Below, one piece after another: positions 8,704 through 17,128 of a stretch of 37,387 nucleotides of DNA (position 1 is the first letter of the stretch; every line of letters begins with the position of its first letter). A program made the position numbers and the translations under genes. The DNA lies in contig JAPOYD010000025.1 of assembly GCA_026706735.1 (NCBI GenBank), forward strand, positions 16,131 to 53,517, in the 5' to 3' direction. The notes beneath the pieces were generated by a model. It was not told the DNA's origin. It did not search any database and saw only the letters and a program-made list of their open reading frames with translations. Source of the stretch: Nitrospinota bacterium (lineage in GTDB: Bacteria; UBA8248).

Positions 8704-9104
8704 TGCGCTTTCAGGGCGACTCGGAGGAAGACTACAGCCTCCAGCTCACCTCGCTCATAGACGTCGTTTTTTTGCTCCTCATCTTTTTCATGGTTTCCAC
8801 CTCTTTCGTGGATTTCACCCGCAGACTCGACATCGAACTGCCCGAAGCCAAATCGAGCGCCGAGGTGGTGGAGAAAAAATCGTTTCTCATCGAAGTCGGC
8901 GTGGAGAAGCGGATCTCCCTGAACGGGAAAACAGTGCTGCTGGATGACCTCGAAAGCCGGTTGAAAGCGGGCGTCAAGAGCGGGAAGTTCAAGCCCTCTC
9001 TCACGATCAAGGCGGACAAGCGCCTCGATTACGGCTACGTGATCAAGGTGATGGGCCTCATCTCCGAGGCGGGCGTTCGCGACATCTCGCTGGCCACGAA
9101 ATAG
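8703..9104 (+). CDS. exbD: ExbD/TolR-family biopolymer transport protein
   Basis: Partner of the preceding ExbB. 133 residues: short cytoplasmic N-terminus, one transmembrane helix LIDVVFLLLIFFMVSTSF, and a periplasmic domain (about 45-133). The Asp at the cytoplasmic edge of the helix (TSLIDVV) is the conserved proton-carrying residue. ATG 8703 overlaps the exbB stop by one base (TGATG), so translation is coupled. The C-terminal half, with LTIKADKRLDYGYVIKVM, fits the family. Confidence 0.93.
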   Translation: MRFQGDSEEDYSLQLTSLIDVVFLLLIFFMVSTSFVDFTRRLDIELPEAKSSAEVVEKKSFLIEVGVEKRISLNGKTVLLDDLESRLKAGVKSGKFKPSLTIKADKRLDYGYVIKVMGLISEAGVRDISLATK

Positions 9105-9169
9105 CGTCAAAACAGTTTTTGGGCGCGGGTAGTGGCTTCCGGGCTTGATTTTCAGGCTGGAGAAAAAGC

Positions 9170-9832
9170 GTGAACCAAAGGCGGGCCGATTCCACGGTTT
9201 CCATGCCCGGCAAGGCCGAAACCACCACGCGCGTTCTTCTGCTCAGGCATGGCGCGGCCGAGGGTTCGAAAGAGGGGTATTTCTACGGCAGCACTGATGC
9301 GCCGCTCCTCGCCGAGGGCGAGGCGCAGGTTCGGGAAGCGGCGGCGCGCGTCCGGGGTTGGCTGATGGAAAGCGAAACGGTCCTTTATGCCAGCACGCTC
9401 GCCCGCTCCGTGAGGACGGCGGAAATTCTATCCGAAGCGATGGGGTTGGGGCTTAAGCCCGTAATCGTTCCCGATATCGCCGAGCTTCACTTGGGCGATT
9501 GGGAGGGGGAGACGCACGCCAGCCTCAGCGACAAGGAACCAGAGCGTTTGGACGCGCATTACAGGAATTTCGTGTACTCCAAGCCGCCGGGCGGCGGAGA
9601 ATCCGTGGCCGAACTCGCTGCGCGCGTCTTGCCTGCGTTTCGCGAAATCTGCGCCCGGGAGAAAGAGAAGAACGTCATCATTTGCGCGCATGCGGCGGTG
9701 AACCGGGTGATTCTGTGCGATCTGCTGGGCGCTCCGCTCGACAGCTTTTTCCGGCTGGAGCAGGATTTTGCGGCCTTGAACGTCATCGACCTGCACGAAG
9801 GCGTGCCCCTCGTCCGCGCGATGAACATTTGA
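9170..9832 (+). CDS. histidine phosphatase family protein (alpha-ribazole phosphatase / phosphoglycerate mutase-like)
   Basis: A 220-residue product of the histidine phosphatase superfamily. The catalytic motif LLLRHGAA has His27 as the phospho-acceptor. It is followed by YFYGSTDAPL, LYASTLARSVRTAE (second Arg), ELHLGDWEG and ICAHAAVNRV (second catalytic His). The RHG, GDWEG and PGGES patterns are like CobC-type alpha-ribazole-phosphate phosphatases, but no cobalamin genes are near, so the substrate is open. The start is GTG 9170 with GGAG upstream; ATG 9203 is an alternative. It is 65 bases after exbD on the same strand. The 112 bases after it hold no plus-strand terminator. Confidence 0.88.
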   Translation: MNQRRADSTVSMPGKAETTTRVLLLRHGAAEGSKEGYFYGSTDAPLLAEGEAQVREAAARVRGWLMESETVLYASTLARSVRTAEILSEAMGLGLKPVIVPDIAELHLGDWEGETHASLSDKEPERLDAHYRNFVYSKPPGGGESVAELAARVLPAFREICAREKEKNVIICAHAAVNRVILCDLLGAPLDSFFRLEQDFAALNVIDLHEGVPLVRAMNI

Positions 9833-9944
9833 CACGCCAAGTGCCTTCAGAGTAGGTATCGCATGGGACAAACCTAACGACGCTTACCGTGAAAAATCAC
9901 TCAGGATTTTCTTTTCTCGTCGCTTCGGCCATGGCGGGCGACGA

Positions 9945-10199
9945 TCAAGTGGGCAGGCCGCTTTCGTCATACCTGATAATCTCATCGCCGCTTCGCTCGT
10001 CTCGCCTCGGCAACCCGGCGCAAAACAGGGCGATGCGGTCCAGTTCATCGGCAAGCGGGGTCCCGCCCTGCATCTTCTCCACCCGGGCCAGTTTCTCCTG
10101 TATGGCGCGCTTGACGGCCTTGACCATGGATTCGCCGGTCAGGCTGGCGAGCCTTTTCGCCAGCGCGTGTGTGTCGTCGTCTTTGATGTTGAGTTGCAT
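9945..10199 (-). CDS. VapB-type antitoxin (Rv0623/PSK-transcription-factor family), orphan
   Basis: 84 residues. The N-terminal ribbon-helix-helix-like DNA-binding part begins MQLNIKDDDTHALAKRLASL, and the tail ends DERSGDEIIRYDESGLPT. Both are hallmarks of VapB antitoxins that bind DNA as dimers and neutralise a PIN-domain VapC ribonuclease. ATG 10199 has GGGGAT upstream. A vapC normally starts at or over the antitoxin stop. Here the overlapping frame (TTG ATC GTC...) gives only MIVARHGRSDEKRKS and then a stop, and the next 110 bases run into the convergent phosphatase gene. The toxin is therefore missing, and only its first codons may survive. Confidence 0.8.
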   Translation of the reverse strand: MQLNIKDDDTHALAKRLASLTGESMVKAVKRAIQEKLARVEKMQGGTPLADELDRIALFCAGLPRRDERSGDEIIRYDESGLPT

Positions 10200-10223
10200 C
10201 GCTTCATCCCCGGTAAAGTCGCA

Positions 10224-10244
10224 AAAGGGTGTTGATGACCCTTT
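10224..10244 (-). terminator. hairpin between dctP and vapB: weak terminator or VapB operator
   Basis: A perfect inverted repeat AAAGGGT-N7-ACCCTTT covers the dctP stop codon and is followed on the minus strand by TTTTGCG. It lies 25 bases upstream of the vapB start. VapB proteins usually bind palindromes in their own promoter, so it could be an operator; the short T-run also allows a weak terminator for dctP. Confidence 0.45.
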
Positions 10245-11211
10245 ATCTCCCCCTGAAGGCCTTGATGATCGCCGTACCCTCCGCACCTGCGGCCTTGGTC
10301 CATTCGGCGGACATGATTTCGCCGATTTTGGCGAGGTCTGCGGCGAGCCGCTCACCCGGCTTCTGCACGCTCATGCCGCCTGCGGCGAGTTGTTCGAGAT
10401 AAAAGCCGGTCAACTCGCGCGCCCGCGCCGTTCCCGCCGCTTCGGCCAATAGCGCCGAGGAGCGCAGGCAGTTCTGGGCGTGTGCGTCGAGCGCTTCGAA
10501 GGCGCGCTTGCCTGCGAATACGTAGTTGCGCGGCAACCAGGCGCGCGAATCGTAAAAATGGCTCATGCGTTTCCAGAGCTTGTGGTAATAACCGGTCGCG
10601 CTCGAAGTGATGAAGGCCTCCACCCTGCCGCTCGCAAGCGCCCGGTCGAGTTCCACGAGTTCAATGTGCACCGAGGGCATTCCGGCGAGAGCAGCGAAAC
10701 GCGCCGTCGCGGCGTTGTAGGCGCGGAACTTGATCCCGCGCATGTCGGCGACGCCGCCGATTGCGCGCTTGAAGTACATCCCCTGCGGCGGCCAGGGGAC
10801 GGAGTAGAGCAATACGAGATTCTGCGCGGCGAGAATCTTCGTCAGCCGGCTTCTGGCCGCTCGCCAGAGCCTCTCGGACGCCTCGAAAGACGTGGCCAGA
10901 AGCGGCACGGAGTCGAAGCCTAAGACGGCGTTTTCGTTCTGGTGCGCGCTCAGCAGACGCTCGCCGATGGGAGCCTTCCCGGTTTGCACGGCGCGCTTTA
11001 TCTCGCCCCCCTTGATAAAAGAGCCACCTCCATGCACCACAATATCGAGTTTCCCCCCGGTGCATACATTCACCGCCTTGGCGAAGAGTTTTGCGTTTTG
11101 CGTGTGGTAGCTGGCGTTCCCGTACGCCGTCGGCATGTTCCATTTTTCCGCCGCGTGAGCTGTACCCGCCCAAAGGAGCAGGCCCGCGGCCAGTACTGTA
11201 AACCGTTTCAT
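10243..11211 (-). CDS. dctP: TRAP transporter substrate-binding protein, DctP family
   Basis: A 322-residue periplasmic solute-binding protein with a Sec signal peptide (MKRFTVLAAGLLLWAGTAHA, cut after AHA). The mature part has the DctP-type fold cues: KLFAKAVNVCTGGKLDIVVH, GVADMRGIKFRAYNAATARF (the Arg after GIKF is the usual carboxylate-binding position) and VEAFITSSATGYYHKLW. Such proteins deliver organic acids to DctQM membrane subunits using the sodium or proton gradient. No dctQ or dctM is in the window; the only downstream gene on this strand is the orphan vapB, so it must use a membrane pair encoded elsewhere. It is divergent from the sugar dehydrogenase gene. Confidence 0.88.
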   Translation of the reverse strand: MKRFTVLAAGLLLWAGTAHAAEKWNMPTAYGNASYHTQNAKLFAKAVNVCTGGKLDIVVHGGGSFIKGGEIKRAVQTGKAPIGERLLSAHQNENAVLGFDSVPLLATSFEASERLWRAARSRLTKILAAQNLVLLYSVPWPPQGMYFKRAIGGVADMRGIKFRAYNAATARFAALAGMPSVHIELVELDRALASGRVEAFITSSATGYYHKLWKRMSHFYDSRAWLPRNYVFAGKRAFEALDAHAQNCLRSSALLAEAAGTARARELTGFYLEQLAAGGMSVQKPGERLAADLAKIGEIMSAEWTKAAGAEGTAIIKAFRGR

Positions 11212-11305
11212 TCTCGATTCTCCTGTTGTGTTATCGTCGTGATGGCCATTGAATGAATCAAACGATATACGGAAATACTTATTCTATACTAGAATCGTTC
11301 TCAGA

Positions 11306-11336
11306 GGACCCTCATTTTTTCTGTTATGGAGGGTCC
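11306..11336 (+). promoter_or_regulatory. hairpin that hides the Shine-Dalgarno of the nucleotide-sugar dehydrogenase
   Basis: GGACCCTC (11306-11313) and GAGGGTCC (11329-11336) form a perfect 8-bp stem with a 15-base loop. The right arm contains the GGAGGG ribosome-binding site for GTG 11338 and sits against an alternative ATG at 11326. If transcription starts upstream, for example from the TATACT at 11285-11290, the hairpin would block initiation until melted or bound by a factor. Confidence 0.5.
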
Positions 11337-11337
11337 C

Positions 11338-12636
11338 GTGCAACTCATTGAAAAAATCCGCAAAAAACGCGTTCGCGTATGCGTGATGGGCTTGGGATAC
11401 GTCGGACTCCCGCTCGCGCTGGAGTTTGCGCGCGCGGGCTATCGGGTCGTCGGTCTGGATTCGGATCCCGGTCGCGTGCGCGACCTGCGAAAGGCGAAGA
11501 GCCACATTGGGGATGTTTCTCCCAAAAGCTTGTCTGCGGGGTTGAGCACGAATCGGTTCGAGTTCACTAGCGATGACCGGGCGATTGCGGAGGTCGATGC
11601 AGTCAGTATTTGCGTCCCCACGCCGTTGGGGAAGACCCGAGACCCGGATTTATCCTTTATACAATCCGCTGTGGAGAGCATCGGGCGGCACCGACACCGG
11701 GGGCAGCTCTACGTGCTTGAGAGCACCTCCTATCCAGGTACTACGGAGGAAATCGTTCTGCCCGTTTTGTCGAAAGAGGGCTGGAATGTGGGCGAGGATT
11801 TCTATCTCGCTTTTTCGCCCGAGCGCGTGGATCCCGGAAACGAGCGATACAACACGAGAAACATACCGAAAGTCGTGGGCGGCGTGACGCCAAAGTGCGC
11901 CGATTGCGCTTGCGCCTTGTATGAAGGCGCCGTCGATCGGATCGTGCGGGTCACCTCGCCCCGGGTCGCGGAGATGGTCAAGTTGCTGGAAAACACCTTT
12001 CGCAGCGTCAACGTCGCCCTGGTGAACGAGGTGGCGAAAATGTGCCATGTCCTCGACCTGGATGTCTGGGAGGTGATCGAGGCGGCGAAAACGAAGCCTT
12101 TCGGCTTCATGCCCTTCTATCCAGGGCCGGGTTTGGGCGGGCATTGCATTCCCGTGGACTCCGTTTACTTGTCTTGGAAGGCGCGGCAGGCGGGATTCGA
12201 GGCGAGGTTCATCGAACTGGCCGATGAGGTGAATAACTCGATGCCGCAGTTCGTTGTGGAACTCACGGCCAGGGCTCTGAACGCGACCGGTAGGGCGCTT
12301 AAAGGAGCGAGAATCCTGCTGGCGGGAGTGACGTACAAGGCGGACGTGTCCGACATCAGAGAGAGTCCCGCCCTCGACGTCTGGCTCCGTCTGGCACGCC
12401 TCGGAGCGGTTGTTAGCTATTCGGACCCCTATGTTCCGGAAATCGACGCTCTCCCGATAATGGCACATTCTCAGCCCATCAGTGCCGACTCACTGCGTGA
12501 ATACGACTGCGTTGTCGTACTCGTGAACCACGAATCACTGGATATAAAGTGCATCCACGCCCATGCAAACTGCATCGTGGATACGCGCAACGCTTTCAAG
12601 GATTTCCGTCAAAACGGCCGTTTGTTCAGACTTTGA
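11338..12636 (+). CDS. nucleotide sugar dehydrogenase (UDP-N-acetylglucosamine/UDP-glucose 6-dehydrogenase family)
   Basis: Oxidises the C6 hydroxyl of a UDP-sugar to a carboxylate with two NAD+, feeding surface polysaccharide synthesis. 432 residues from GTG 11338 (GGAGGG five bases upstream) or 436 from ATG 11326. The NAD-binding Rossmann motif VMGLGYVGLPLALEFARAGY leads. PTPLGKTRDPDLSFI and SYPGTTEEIVLP are next, then the central helix with NTFRSVNVALVNEVAKMC, and catalytic Cys270 in GPGLGGHCIPVD. The C-terminal UDP-binding domain has GVTYKADVSDIRESPA. The PLGK-RDPD and SPERVDPGN patterns favour the WbpA/Cap5-like UDP-GlcNAc 6-dehydrogenase branch, but substrate is not certain. It stands alone, with no glycosyltransferase or epimerase neighbours, and its DNA is less GC-rich than the flanking operons. 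Confidence 0.9.
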   Translation: MQLIEKIRKKRVRVCVMGLGYVGLPLALEFARAGYRVVGLDSDPGRVRDLRKAKSHIGDVSPKSLSAGLSTNRFEFTSDDRAIAEVDAVSICVPTPLGKTRDPDLSFIQSAVESIGRHRHRGQLYVLESTSYPGTTEEIVLPVLSKEGWNVGEDFYLAFSPERVDPGNERYNTRNIPKVVGGVTPKCADCACALYEGAVDRIVRVTSPRVAEMVKLLENTFRSVNVALVNEVAKMCHVLDLDVWEVIEAAKTKPFGFMPFYPGPGLGGHCIPVDSVYLSWKARQAGFEARFIELADEVNNSMPQFVVELTARALNATGRALKGARILLAGVTYKADVSDIRESPALDVWLRLARLGAVVSYSDPYVPEIDALPIMAHSQPISADSLREYDCVVVLVNHESLDIKCIHAHANCIVDTRNAFKDFRQNGRLFRL

Positions 12637-12748
12637 TAGGATCTCCTGCATGTGAAGATTTCTCCTTGAGTCGATTTGATCCATGAAATCAATAAAAACA
12701 ATAAGATATGTGATGTGCCACATTCTTTGAAAAATCCGCGCGAGGTAG

Positions 12749-12778
12749 TTGACATCGTCCGGCCATCTGGGGTTTATA
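12749..12778 (+). promoter_or_regulatory. sigma70-type promoter for rplM-rpsI
   Basis: TTGACA at 12749-12754, an 18-base spacer, then TTTATA (12773-12778; TTATAT one base on). It lies about 60 bases before the rplM start, in the 200-base gap after the sugar dehydrogenase. The perfect -35 box makes it the best promoter on the plus strand of this window. Nothing else was found in 12637-12748 except AT-rich sequence. Confidence 0.65.
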
Positions 12779-12836
12779 TACACCTTCGTCTTCTCCAGGG
12801 AAGATTCTTTGTCAGCTGAAAGAGAGAAGAGAATCG

Positions 12837-13286
12837 ATGAGAATGTACCAAAAGACCGTCAGCCTCACGAAAGAGCAGGCCAATGCCCAACGCGGCTGGG
12901 TGCTGGTGGATGCGAAGGATCAGACCCTGGGGCGTCTTTGCACGCGCGTGGCGACGCTGCTGCGCGGGAAACACAAGCCGGACTGGACGCCCCATGTCGA
13001 CAACGGCGAATATGTGGTCGTCATAAATGCGGAGCGCATTGTGCTCACGGGCCGCAAGCTTTCGGATAAAAAGTATTACCGCCACTCCGGCTACCCGGGG
13101 CATCTCAAGGAGGTGAGCGCGGGGCGCATGCTGGAAACGCATCCTGAGCGTGTGATAGAACACGCCGTGCGGGGCATGTTGCCAAAAAACAAGCTGGGGC
13201 GCTCCTTGCTGCAAAAACTCAAAGTATATGCGGGCGATAAACATCCGCATCAGGCGCAACAACCCGAAGCGATTGAGTTGGACTGA
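12837..13286 (+). CDS. rplM: 50S ribosomal protein L13
   Basis: 149 residues, family length. The motifs [41 protein letters not shown] and [20 protein letters not shown] are typical of L13, which binds 23S rRNA early in large-subunit assembly. ATG 12837 follows AGAGAAGAG; ATG 12843 is an alternative. It is the first gene after the promoter at 12749 and forms the usual pair with rpsI, 25 bases downstream. Confidence 0.97.
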   Translation: MRMYQKTVSLTKEQANAQRGWVLVDAKDQTLGRLCTRVATLLRGKHKPDWTPHVDNGEYVVVINAERIVLTGRKLSDKKYYRHSGYPGHLKEVSAGRMLETHPERVIEHAVRGMLPKNKLGRSLLQKLKVYAGDKHPHQAQQPEAIELD

Positions 13287-13311
13287 ACTTCAAGAGGTTT
13301 TTGAAATCGAC

Positions 13312-13707
13312 ATGGCCACGATACCGAAGCATTACGCCACGGGAAAACGCAAAACAGCCGTCGCGCGCGTCTGGATAGAGCCTGGCGACGGCAGGATTCT
13401 GGTCAACAATACGCCGGCGGACGAGTATTTCCTTCGCGACACCTCGCTCATGGTGATCAAGCAGCCCTTCGAGTTGACCGAGACGTGGGGCAGCTACGAC
13501 GTGCGGGCTACCGTGAAGGGCGGGGGACTCACCGGCCAGGCGGGTGCCGTTCGCCACGGCATTTCAAAGGCCCTGTTGAGCGTGGACCCCGCATTTCGGT
13601 CGATTCTCAAAAAAGCGGGTCTCATCACGCGCGATTCCCGCGTCAAAGAGCGTAAGAAATACGGCTTGAAAGGCGCGCGCAAGAGCTTCCAGTTCTCCAA
13701 GCGTTGA
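13312..13707 (+). CDS. rpsI: 30S ribosomal protein S9
   Basis: 131 residues. It has [19 protein letters not shown] near the N-terminus, [20 protein letters not shown] in the middle, and the canonical tail [17 protein letters not shown], whose last Arg reaches the ribosomal P site. The ATG has AGAGG at 13292-13296, a rather long spacing that suggests coupling to rplM translation. The gene ends in a strong terminator. Confidence 0.97.
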   Translation: MATIPKHYATGKRKTAVARVWIEPGDGRILVNNTPADEYFLRDTSLMVIKQPFELTETWGSYDVRATVKGGGLTGQAGAVRHGISKALLSVDPAFRSILKKAGLITRDSRVKERKKYGLKGARKSFQFSKR

Positions 13708-13755
13708 CCACTGCGGTGGTCGTTTCGGGGGCTGGCTTTGCCGGCCCCTTTTTTT
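13706..13755 (+). terminator. Rho-independent terminator after rpsI, with preceding small hairpin
   Basis: The main stem GGGGCTGGC-TTT-GCCGGCCCC (13728-13748) has nine pairs with one G-T, followed by seven T (13749-13755). Just before it, GACCAC-TGCG-GTGGTC (13706-13721) forms another six-pair stem starting in the rpsI stop codon. Together they should end the rplM-rpsI transcript. Confidence 0.92.
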
Positions 13756-13836
13756 GTGCGAAAAAATGGATTGTGGTGGATGTTTATCCTGATGAAGATA
13801 TGATGTGAATCGCCTAGGATTCTGGAGGAAAAGGAG

Positions 13837-14874
13837 ATGCCGAAAATCGCCGTGGTGGGAGCCACGGGATATACGGGTTTTGAATTGTTGAGGCTTCTCG
13901 GGTCCCACGGGGGTGTGGAGGTGATGGCGCTCACGTCCGAGACCTATGCCGGCAAGGGCGTGGATGAGGTGTTTCCCGCTCTCGCTTCGGTTCATGGCGG
14001 TGTGCTCGTGAAGTTCGAACTCGCCGTTTGCGAGGGAGCCGACATCGTATTCTGCTGCCTGCCCCACCGGGTGGCGATGAACACCGTACCCTCTTTGCTG
14101 GATGCCGGTCTCCGGGTGGTGGATTTTTCCGCCGATTACCGCTTGCGGGATTTCGGCGTTTATGAGGCCTGGTACAAGACGGAGCATACCTCGCCGGAGA
14201 GGATAGCGGACGCCGTCTACGGGGTACCCGAACTCTATCGCGAGGAGGTCAAAAAAGCGCGCCTCGTCGCGAACCCGGGCTGTTATCCAACGGGGGCGAT
14301 TCTGGCGCTGGCCCCGCTTTTAAGGGCGAGGCTCATCAAGCCCGACTCCATCATCGTGGATGCGAAATCAGGCGTTTCGGGAGCGGGCAGAAAAGCGGAC
14401 CAGAGCCTTCAGTTCAGCGAGGTGAACGAGGGCTTCAAGGCCTATGGCGTGGGGAGCCATCGACATACGCCCGAAATTGAGCAGGAGCTTTCAGTCGCCT
14501 TGGGCGAAGCCGTGCAGGTTTCCTTCACCCCGCATCTGGCGCCCATGACCCGGGGTATTCTCTCGACCATCTACGCCGAGGGAGAAGGTGGCGCCGACGC
14601 CTTGGCGGTTCGGGGGGCGCGGCGCGACGCCTATGCGGATGGGCCGTTCATCCGCCTGATGCCTGAGGGCGCGTTTCCCAACGTGACACAGGTGGCCGGT
14701 TCGAACTATGTGGACATCGGCCTGACGTATGATGAGCGCACCTCGCGCATCATTATTGTCGCGGCGATAGATAATCTGGTAAAAGGCGCGTCGGGATCGG
14801 CGGTGCAGAACATGAACCTGATGCTGGGCTTTCCCGAGACGCAAGGTCTCCTTCACCCGGGGTTCTGGATGTGA
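13837..14874 (+). CDS. argC: N-acetyl-gamma-glutamyl-phosphate reductase
   Basis: NADPH-dependent reduction of N-acetyl-glutamyl phosphate in arginine synthesis. 345 residues. GATGYTGFELLRLL is the dinucleotide-binding loop, Cys149 in ANPGCYPTGA is the catalytic thiol, and the later motif SHRHTPEIEQEL supplies the conserved His. ATG 13837 has AGGAAAAGGAG upstream. The TGA overlaps the argJ GTG by four bases (GTGA), so the two are translated together. No argB or argD is in the window. Confidence 0.97.
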   Translation: MPKIAVVGATGYTGFELLRLLGSHGGVEVMALTSETYAGKGVDEVFPALASVHGGVLVKFELAVCEGADIVFCCLPHRVAMNTVPSLLDAGLRVVDFSADYRLRDFGVYEAWYKTEHTSPERIADAVYGVPELYREEVKKARLVANPGCYPTGAILALAPLLRARLIKPDSIIVDAKSGVSGAGRKADQSLQFSEVNEGFKAYGVGSHRHTPEIEQELSVALGEAVQVSFTPHLAPMTRGILSTIYAEGEGGADALAVRGARRDAYADGPFIRLMPEGAFPNVTQVAGSNYVDIGLTYDERTSRIIIVAAIDNLVKGASGSAVQNMNLMLGFPETQGLLHPGFWM

Positions 14875-16085
14875 GCGAACAAGAATTCATGCAGGTCATT
14901 GACGGCGGCATTTGTGCAGCCGGAGGAGTCCGCGCCGCTTCGGTGACGGCGGGCATCAAGCCGTCGGGCAAGCCGGATATGGTGCTGCTTGCCTTCGACC
15001 CCCCGGCCACTGCCGCAGGCGTTTATACCCGGAACAAGATGTGCGCCGCTCCGGTCACGCTTTGCAGGGAGCGTGTTGGAAAATCGCCTCTTAGAGCGTT
15101 TCTCGTCAACAGCGGCAACGCGAACGCCTGTACGGGAGAGCAGGGCTATGTGGACGCCGTGAACCTTTGCGGCGAGGTGGCGGATTCGCTCGATTGCCCC
15201 GAAGCGGAGGTCGCCATGTCCTCGACGGGGCTCATCGGCGCCCCGCTCCCTGTGGATGCCATGAAGGCCCAAATCGCGAATCTGGTATCCGGTCTTTCCG
15301 CGGATAACGGCCACGAGGCTGCTGTGGGCATCATGACGACCGATACGCGGCCCAAGGAGTACGCCGTTCAGGTGAAAGAACCAGAGGGCGTTTACCGGAT
15401 TGGCGGCATCACCAAGGGAGCCGGCATGATCGCCCCCGACATGGCGACCATGCTCGCCTACGTCGCGACCGACGCCGCGGTTGCGCAAGCCGACCTCCAG
15501 GCCATCCTGCGGGCCGTCGTGCGGAAAACGTTCAACTGCGTGACGATTGACGGCGACACGTCGACGAACGACACGGTGATTCTGGCCGCCACTGGCGCAT
15601 CCGGTGTGGCGCTCGAATCAGCGGAAGCCCTGGCGCGGTTCGAGGAGGCGCTTTGCCGGGTTTGCAAGGAGCTGGCCTTGTCCATCGTTCGCGACGGAGA
15701 GGGCGTCAACAAGGTGGTGGAGGTGAAAATCACGGGCGCGGCCAGCGAGGAGCAGGCGCATCTTGCCGCGAAGTCGGTTTCCGAGAGTCTGCTGGTGAAG
15801 ACGGCCATTCATGGCGAGATGCCCAACTGGGGCCGGATGTTCGCGGCGGCCGGCTACAGCGGGGCAGACGTGGCGCCTGAGAAGATGTCTCTCAGATTCG
15901 GGAGCGTGCAGGTGATGAGTGACGGCGCGCCCGTACCGGGTTGGACCGAGGCGCTGGCTCCCTTGCTCAAGCAGCGCGAATACGGCCTCGAACTGGGCCT
16001 GGGGGTCGGTGATGCGGAGGCTGTGTTCTGGACGACGGATTTGAGCGCGGAATACGTCCGGTTCAACGCGGACTACAAGACTTGA
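14871..16085 (+). CDS. argJ: bifunctional glutamate N-acetyltransferase / amino-acid acetyltransferase
   Basis: Recycles the acetyl group from N-acetylornithine to glutamate (and may use acetyl-CoA), giving the cyclic arginine pathway. 404 residues. The self-cleavage site lies in KGAGMIAPDMATMLAY, between Ala192 and Thr193; Thr193 becomes the nucleophile of the beta chain. SGNANACTG (81-89) and DGDTSTNDT are further family motifs. It starts at GTG 14871, overlapping the argC stop; ATG 14889 is an alternative. The argC-argJ-rpsB order is a recurring bacterial arrangement. Confidence 0.96.
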   Translation: MSEQEFMQVIDGGICAAGGVRAASVTAGIKPSGKPDMVLLAFDPPATAAGVYTRNKMCAAPVTLCRERVGKSPLRAFLVNSGNANACTGEQGYVDAVNLCGEVADSLDCPEAEVAMSSTGLIGAPLPVDAMKAQIANLVSGLSADNGHEAAVGIMTTDTRPKEYAVQVKEPEGVYRIGGITKGAGMIAPDMATMLAYVATDAAVAQADLQAILRAVVRKTFNCVTIDGDTSTNDTVILAATGASGVALESAEALARFEEALCRVCKELALSIVRDGEGVNKVVEVKITGAASEEQAHLAAKSVSESLLVKTAIHGEMPNWGRMFAAAGYSGADVAPEKMSLRFGSVQVMSDGAPVPGWTEALAPLLKQREYGLELGLGVGDAEAVFWTTDLSAEYVRFNADYKT

Positions 16086-16281
16086 ACGCATTGGATTCGG
16101 CGACTTGAATCGTCCCGGTTCTTATGAGACATTCCATGCGCCGAACGGTGGCGGACGCCGTGGCGGCGGAGTCGGTCGGCGAATTACTCGAATAAAATCA
16201 AATGCTTGAAAATTCGGCCTCATCCGCCATGAGGCTGGCAGGGCCCCCCTCGATGAAAGGCGGGGCAAAAGGAGTGTTCCC
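16086..16281 (+). promoter_or_regulatory. argJ-rpsB intergenic leader with hairpins
   Basis: 196 bases without a long gene. CCTCAT-CCGCC-ATGAGG (16218-16234) and GCCCC/GGGGC (about 16242-16266) can form two stems just before the rpsB Shine-Dalgarno AAGGAG (16269-16274). A 23-codon open frame (ATG 16124 to TAA 16193-16195, Ala-rich) is also present but has no convincing ribosome-binding site. S2 operons are often autoregulated through the leader in other bacteria; whether this one is cannot be told from the sequence. Confidence 0.35.
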
Positions 16282-17079
16282 GTGAACCCGATTACATTGA
16301 GAGAACTGCTGGAAGCCGGCGCCCACTTCGGGCACCAGACCATCCGATGGAACCCCAAGATGCGCCCTTATATCTTCGGCGCGCGAAACGGGATTTACAT
16401 CATCGACCTTCAAAAAACCCTCAAGTTGTTCAACGCCGCCCGGGAGGTGATTCGCGATATTGCGGCGAAGGGCGGCAAGGTGCTTTTTGTGGGGACGAAA
16501 CAACAGGCCCAGGAAATCGTCATGGAAGAGGCCCGGAGCGTGGGGATGCCCTACGTCACCCAGCGCTGGCTCGGCGGGACGCTCACGAACTTCTCGACGA
16601 TCAAAAACTCGATTGCGCGCCTTCTCGATCTGGAATCGATGAAGAATGACGGCACCTTCGAGCTTTTGGCGAAAAAAGAGGCCGTCAGGCGCGAGAAGGA
16701 CATGGCTCGCCTCGAAAAATTTCTGGGCGGCATCAAGCATATGGACAAGTTGCCGCAAGCCATGTTCGTCATTGATACGGGCCATGAGTACAACGCCATT
16801 CGCGAGGCCAGGAAACTGGGGATTCCCGTTATCGCTGTAGTAGACACGAATTGCGACCCCGACGGGGTGGATCACGTCTTGCCTGGTAATGACGACGCCT
16901 TGCGATCGATTCGCTTCTTCGTGTCGCGGGTTGCGGAGGCCGTCGCTGAAGGCGTCACCCTGCGCAAGGAGACGGGGGCCGAGGATGTCGAAGCCGTCGT
17001 CGCGTCGGGTGACACGGTAGCGGCGGAGATGATGGCGGCTGCCGCGACAGGCGGCGGGGAAACGAAAGCGGAAAAATAA
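16282..17079 (+). CDS. rpsB: 30S ribosomal protein S2
   Basis: 265 residues. The family N-terminus ([17 protein letters not shown]) and [20 protein letters not shown] are clear, followed by [21 protein letters not shown] and [20 protein letters not shown]. Translation starts at GTG 16282, seven bases after AAGGAG. The C-terminus has an Ala-rich tail of about 40 residues beyond the conserved fold. It heads the classical rpsB-tsf-pyrH-frr cluster; S2 binds the small subunit late and helps recruit S1. Confidence 0.97.
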   Translation: MNPITLRELLEAGAHFGHQTIRWNPKMRPYIFGARNGIYIIDLQKTLKLFNAAREVIRDIAAKGGKVLFVGTKQQAQEIVMEEARSVGMPYVTQRWLGGTLTNFSTIKNSIARLLDLESMKNDGTFELLAKKEAVRREKDMARLEKFLGGIKHMDKLPQAMFVIDTGHEYNAIREARKLGIPVIAVVDTNCDPDGVDHVLPGNDDALRSIRFFVSRVAEAVAEGVTLRKETGAEDVEAVVASGDTVAAEMMAAAATGGGETKAEK

Positions 17080-17128
17080 CCATTATATTTTCAGTAACAG
17101 CCGGATTTCATGAGGAGAGGTTCAGGGC

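Noticed and set aside
12637..12748. Terminator after the sugar dehydrogenase gene
   Set aside because: Only a weak GATTT/AAATC stem is present, without a following T-run.
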